Below, one piece after another: positions 9,358 through 10,159 of a DNA stretch of 10,159 nucleotides. The DNA lies in assembly GCA_027031305.1 (NCBI GenBank), contig JALVRJ010000340.1, positions 1 through 10,159 of the forward strand. The letters run 5' to 3'. This stretch comes from Hyphomicrobiales bacterium. Lineage in GTDB: Bacteria; Pseudomonadota; Alphaproteobacteria; Rhizobiales; Aestuariivirgaceae. Numbering within the stretch: the first letter of the stretch is position 1; every line of letters begins with the position of its first letter. Both the position numbers and the translations under genes were made by a program. Below the pieces are notes generated by a model. It was not told the origin of the DNA. It made no database searches and worked only from the letters and a program-made list of their open reading frames with translations.

Positions 9358-9971
9358 GCCCGTTCCTCCTCTTCCGGATGCTTGCGTTCCTCTCCGCAAC
9401 AGGGCGCTTCTTCGTCTGGCCGCTGGCCGGAGCCTCCCACCTCGGCGAAGGCCCGCATCATCTCCGCGCGTTTTTCCTTCAGGAAGGAAATGGCCGTGCC
9501 CAGCATGGCGCGGCCATAGTCCTGCACGAACCGGGCCCCCGGGTGCGCCGGCATTTCCCGCGCCTCTTCCTCCAGGGTGCGCAACTCGGCCTCCTGCTCT
9601 TCCAGATAGGCGTCGTAGATCACCGCCAGGTGCGCCGGGTCGATGCGCTCCATGAACAGCATCTGGAACAGGAACTCGCTCTTGAACTTGTCCGGCGCAG
9701 GGTCGGTGTTCAGCGCTTCCCGCAGCGCCCGCCGTCCTTGTTCGGTGATCTGGTAGACCTTGCGCGGCGGCCGGCCGGAGTCATCGTCCTCCACCCGCAC
9801 GCGCACCAGCCCCTCCTTCAGCATCTGCGCCAGCGCCGGGTAGATGGAGCCGAAGGAGGCGTCGATGAAATGCGAGAACACGCCCTTCTCCACCATCTTC
9901 TTGATTTCGTAGCCCGTGGCTTCGCGCAGGCTGAGAATGCCCAGGCACAGCGTGCGGACGTTCATGACCAT
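9354..9971 (-). CDS. PadR-family transcriptional regulator of the efflux operon
   Basis: This 205-residue protein has a PadR-type winged helix at about residues 5-86. LCLGILSLREATGYEIKK begins the domain, GSIYPALAQMLKEGLV is the recognition-helix region, and RPPRKVYQITEQGRRAL is the wing. The C-terminal part (about 95-175) is the helical dimerisation domain common to longer PadR proteins. Family members are usually ligand-sensing repressors of neighbouring genes, often of detoxification or efflux. The last ~25 residues are an acidic tail with adjacent cysteines (191-192). GGGAG 10 nt before the ATG at 9971 supports that start over the in-frame ATG at 9965. It is the first gene of a three-gene unit, ending in an ATGA overlap with the adaptor gene. 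The upstream palindromes suggest that it controls its own operon. The effector is unknown. Confidence 0.92.
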   Translation of the reverse strand: MVMNVRTLCLGILSLREATGYEIKKMVEKGVFSHFIDASFGSIYPALAQMLKEGLVRVRVEDDDSGRPPRKVYQITEQGRRALREALNTDPAPDKFKSEFLFQMLFMERIDPAHLAVIYDAYLEEQEAELRTLEEEAREMPAHPGARFVQDYGRAMLGTAISFLKEKRAEMMRAFAEVGGSGQRPDEEAPCCGEERKHPEEEERA

Positions 9972-9976
9972 GGCCG

Positions 9977-10045
9977 GATATCTCCCGATGATACTATCGA
10001 TCCGATACAGGATATCGGGCAGATATATATCGGGTCAATAGTATC
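9977..10045. promoter_or_regulatory. Likely operator: GATA/TATC palindrome cluster with an 18-bp inverted repeat
   Basis: The arms 9990-10007 (GATACTATCGATCCGATA) and 10028-10045 (TATCGGGTCAATAGTATC) are complementary at 16 of 18 positions, with 20 bp between them. One arm covers the -35 box and the other the predicted start point. Between and beside them are GATATC (9977-9982 and 10011-10016), the palindrome GATATATATC (10022-10031), and a direct repeat ATATCGGG (10012-10019 and 10027-10034). Position and symmetry fit binding by a dimeric regulator, most simply the PadR protein. Binding itself is inferred. Confidence 0.6.
10009..10038 (-). promoter_or_regulatory. Predicted sigma70-type promoter of the padR-adaptor-pump operon
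   Basis: On the - strand, TTGACC (10033-10038) is a good -35 box. After an 18-bp spacer comes TATCCT (10009-10014), a fair -10 box. Transcription would start near 10002, about 30 bp before the regulator's ATG. It is the only convincing promoter I see upstream of these three genes, and it coincides with the inverted-repeat cluster. Confidence 0.6.
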
Positions 10046-10050
10046 TTCTT

Positions 10051-10086
10051 GTCATACCAGATTGCGTAATGTCTGACTGGTAAGAC
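10051..10086. repeat. Inverted repeat GTCATACCAG / CTGGTAAGAC
   Basis: GTCATACCAG (10051-10060) pairs with CTGGTAAGAC (10077-10086) at 9 of 10 positions, with 16 bp between. The second arm overlaps the start of the large quasi-palindrome. A third related copy, GTCTTACC, ends the window (10152-10159). The repeat lies upstream of the efflux promoter, and its role is unknown. Confidence 0.45.
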
Positions 10087-10159
10087 CGCCCCGCGCCCCC
10101 ACCCAAGCCCTTGTCTTTCATGAATTGGGGGTTGGGTGCAGGCGCGGGGCGGTCTTACC
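10079..10159. repeat. 81-bp quasi-palindrome with 19-bp perfect arms, reaching the window edge
   Basis: GGTAAGACCGCCCCGCGCC (10079-10097) is the exact reverse complement of 10141-10159. An inner helix continues it: CACCCAA (10100-10106) with TTGGGTG (10132-10138), across a 2/2-nt mismatch. The 25-nt loop contains the palindrome TTCATGAA (10117-10124). No T-run follows on the side I can see. It might be a strong hairpin at the end of an unseen neighbouring gene, a REP- or MITE-like element, or a protein-binding site. The right arm ends at the last base, so its true extent is unknown. Confidence 0.75.

Noticed and set aside
9048..10076. + strand open frame opposite the adaptor and PadR genes
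   Set aside because: It runs through two well-supported - strand genes and the promoter region, and its product is low-complexity Pro/Arg-rich sequence.
10079..10159. Interpretation of the end palindrome as an assembly fold-back
   Set aside because: The inner arms differ by mismatches, and the loop is 25 nt of non-repeated sequence, unlike a simple mirrored read-through. It is not fully excluded because the arm ends at the last base.

Overview
GC-rich bacterial chromosomal DNA, most likely from an alphaproteobacterium. The reasons are the order of a Ppx/GppA-family gene, rlmE and guaB on one strand, the long basic N-terminus of RlmE, and the overall style of the proteins. This assignment is inferred from gene order and protein character, without a database search. 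No tRNA, rRNA, CRISPR array, transposase or phage gene is visible.

Layout. Positions 1-2759 (+ strand) carry the 3' end of a Ppx/GppA phosphatase gene, then rlmE (23S rRNA 2'-O-methyltransferase), which overlaps it by 23 bp, then guaB (IMP dehydrogenase). guaB is preceded by a 226-bp gap with two predicted hairpins and is followed by a terminator-like hairpin. Positions 2760-3760 form a visibly AT-richer stretch holding one unrecognised multi-pass membrane protein gene on the - strand. Positions 3761-5059 (- strand) hold purD, which has a near-perfect Shine-Dalgarno sequence. Positions 5123-9971 (- strand) hold a compact three-gene unit, transcribed as a PadR-family regulator, then a periplasmic adaptor, then an RND inner-membrane pump. 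Both junctions in this unit are ATGA overlaps. Positions 9972-10159 hold the likely promoter and operator of the efflux unit, dense in GATA/TATC half-sites and containing an 18-bp imperfect inverted repeat around the predicted -35 and -10 boxes. Upstream of that lies an 81-bp quasi-palindrome with 19-bp perfect arms that runs exactly to the window edge.

How the genes fit together. guaB (IMP to XMP, towards GMP) and purD (second step of de novo IMP synthesis) both serve purine synthesis, and the Ppx/GppA family acts on polyphosphate or pppGpp. The two purine genes point towards each other and flank the membrane-protein gene. The PadR/adaptor/pump set looks like a self-regulated tripartite drug-efflux operon. 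It lacks its outer-membrane channel, which would have to be encoded elsewhere.

Most of the window is ordinary housekeeping and efflux DNA. The parts that deserve a second look are the operator cluster, the terminal quasi-palindrome, the orphan membrane protein in its AT-rich pocket and the structured leader of guaB. I see no convincing evidence of an entirely new system.
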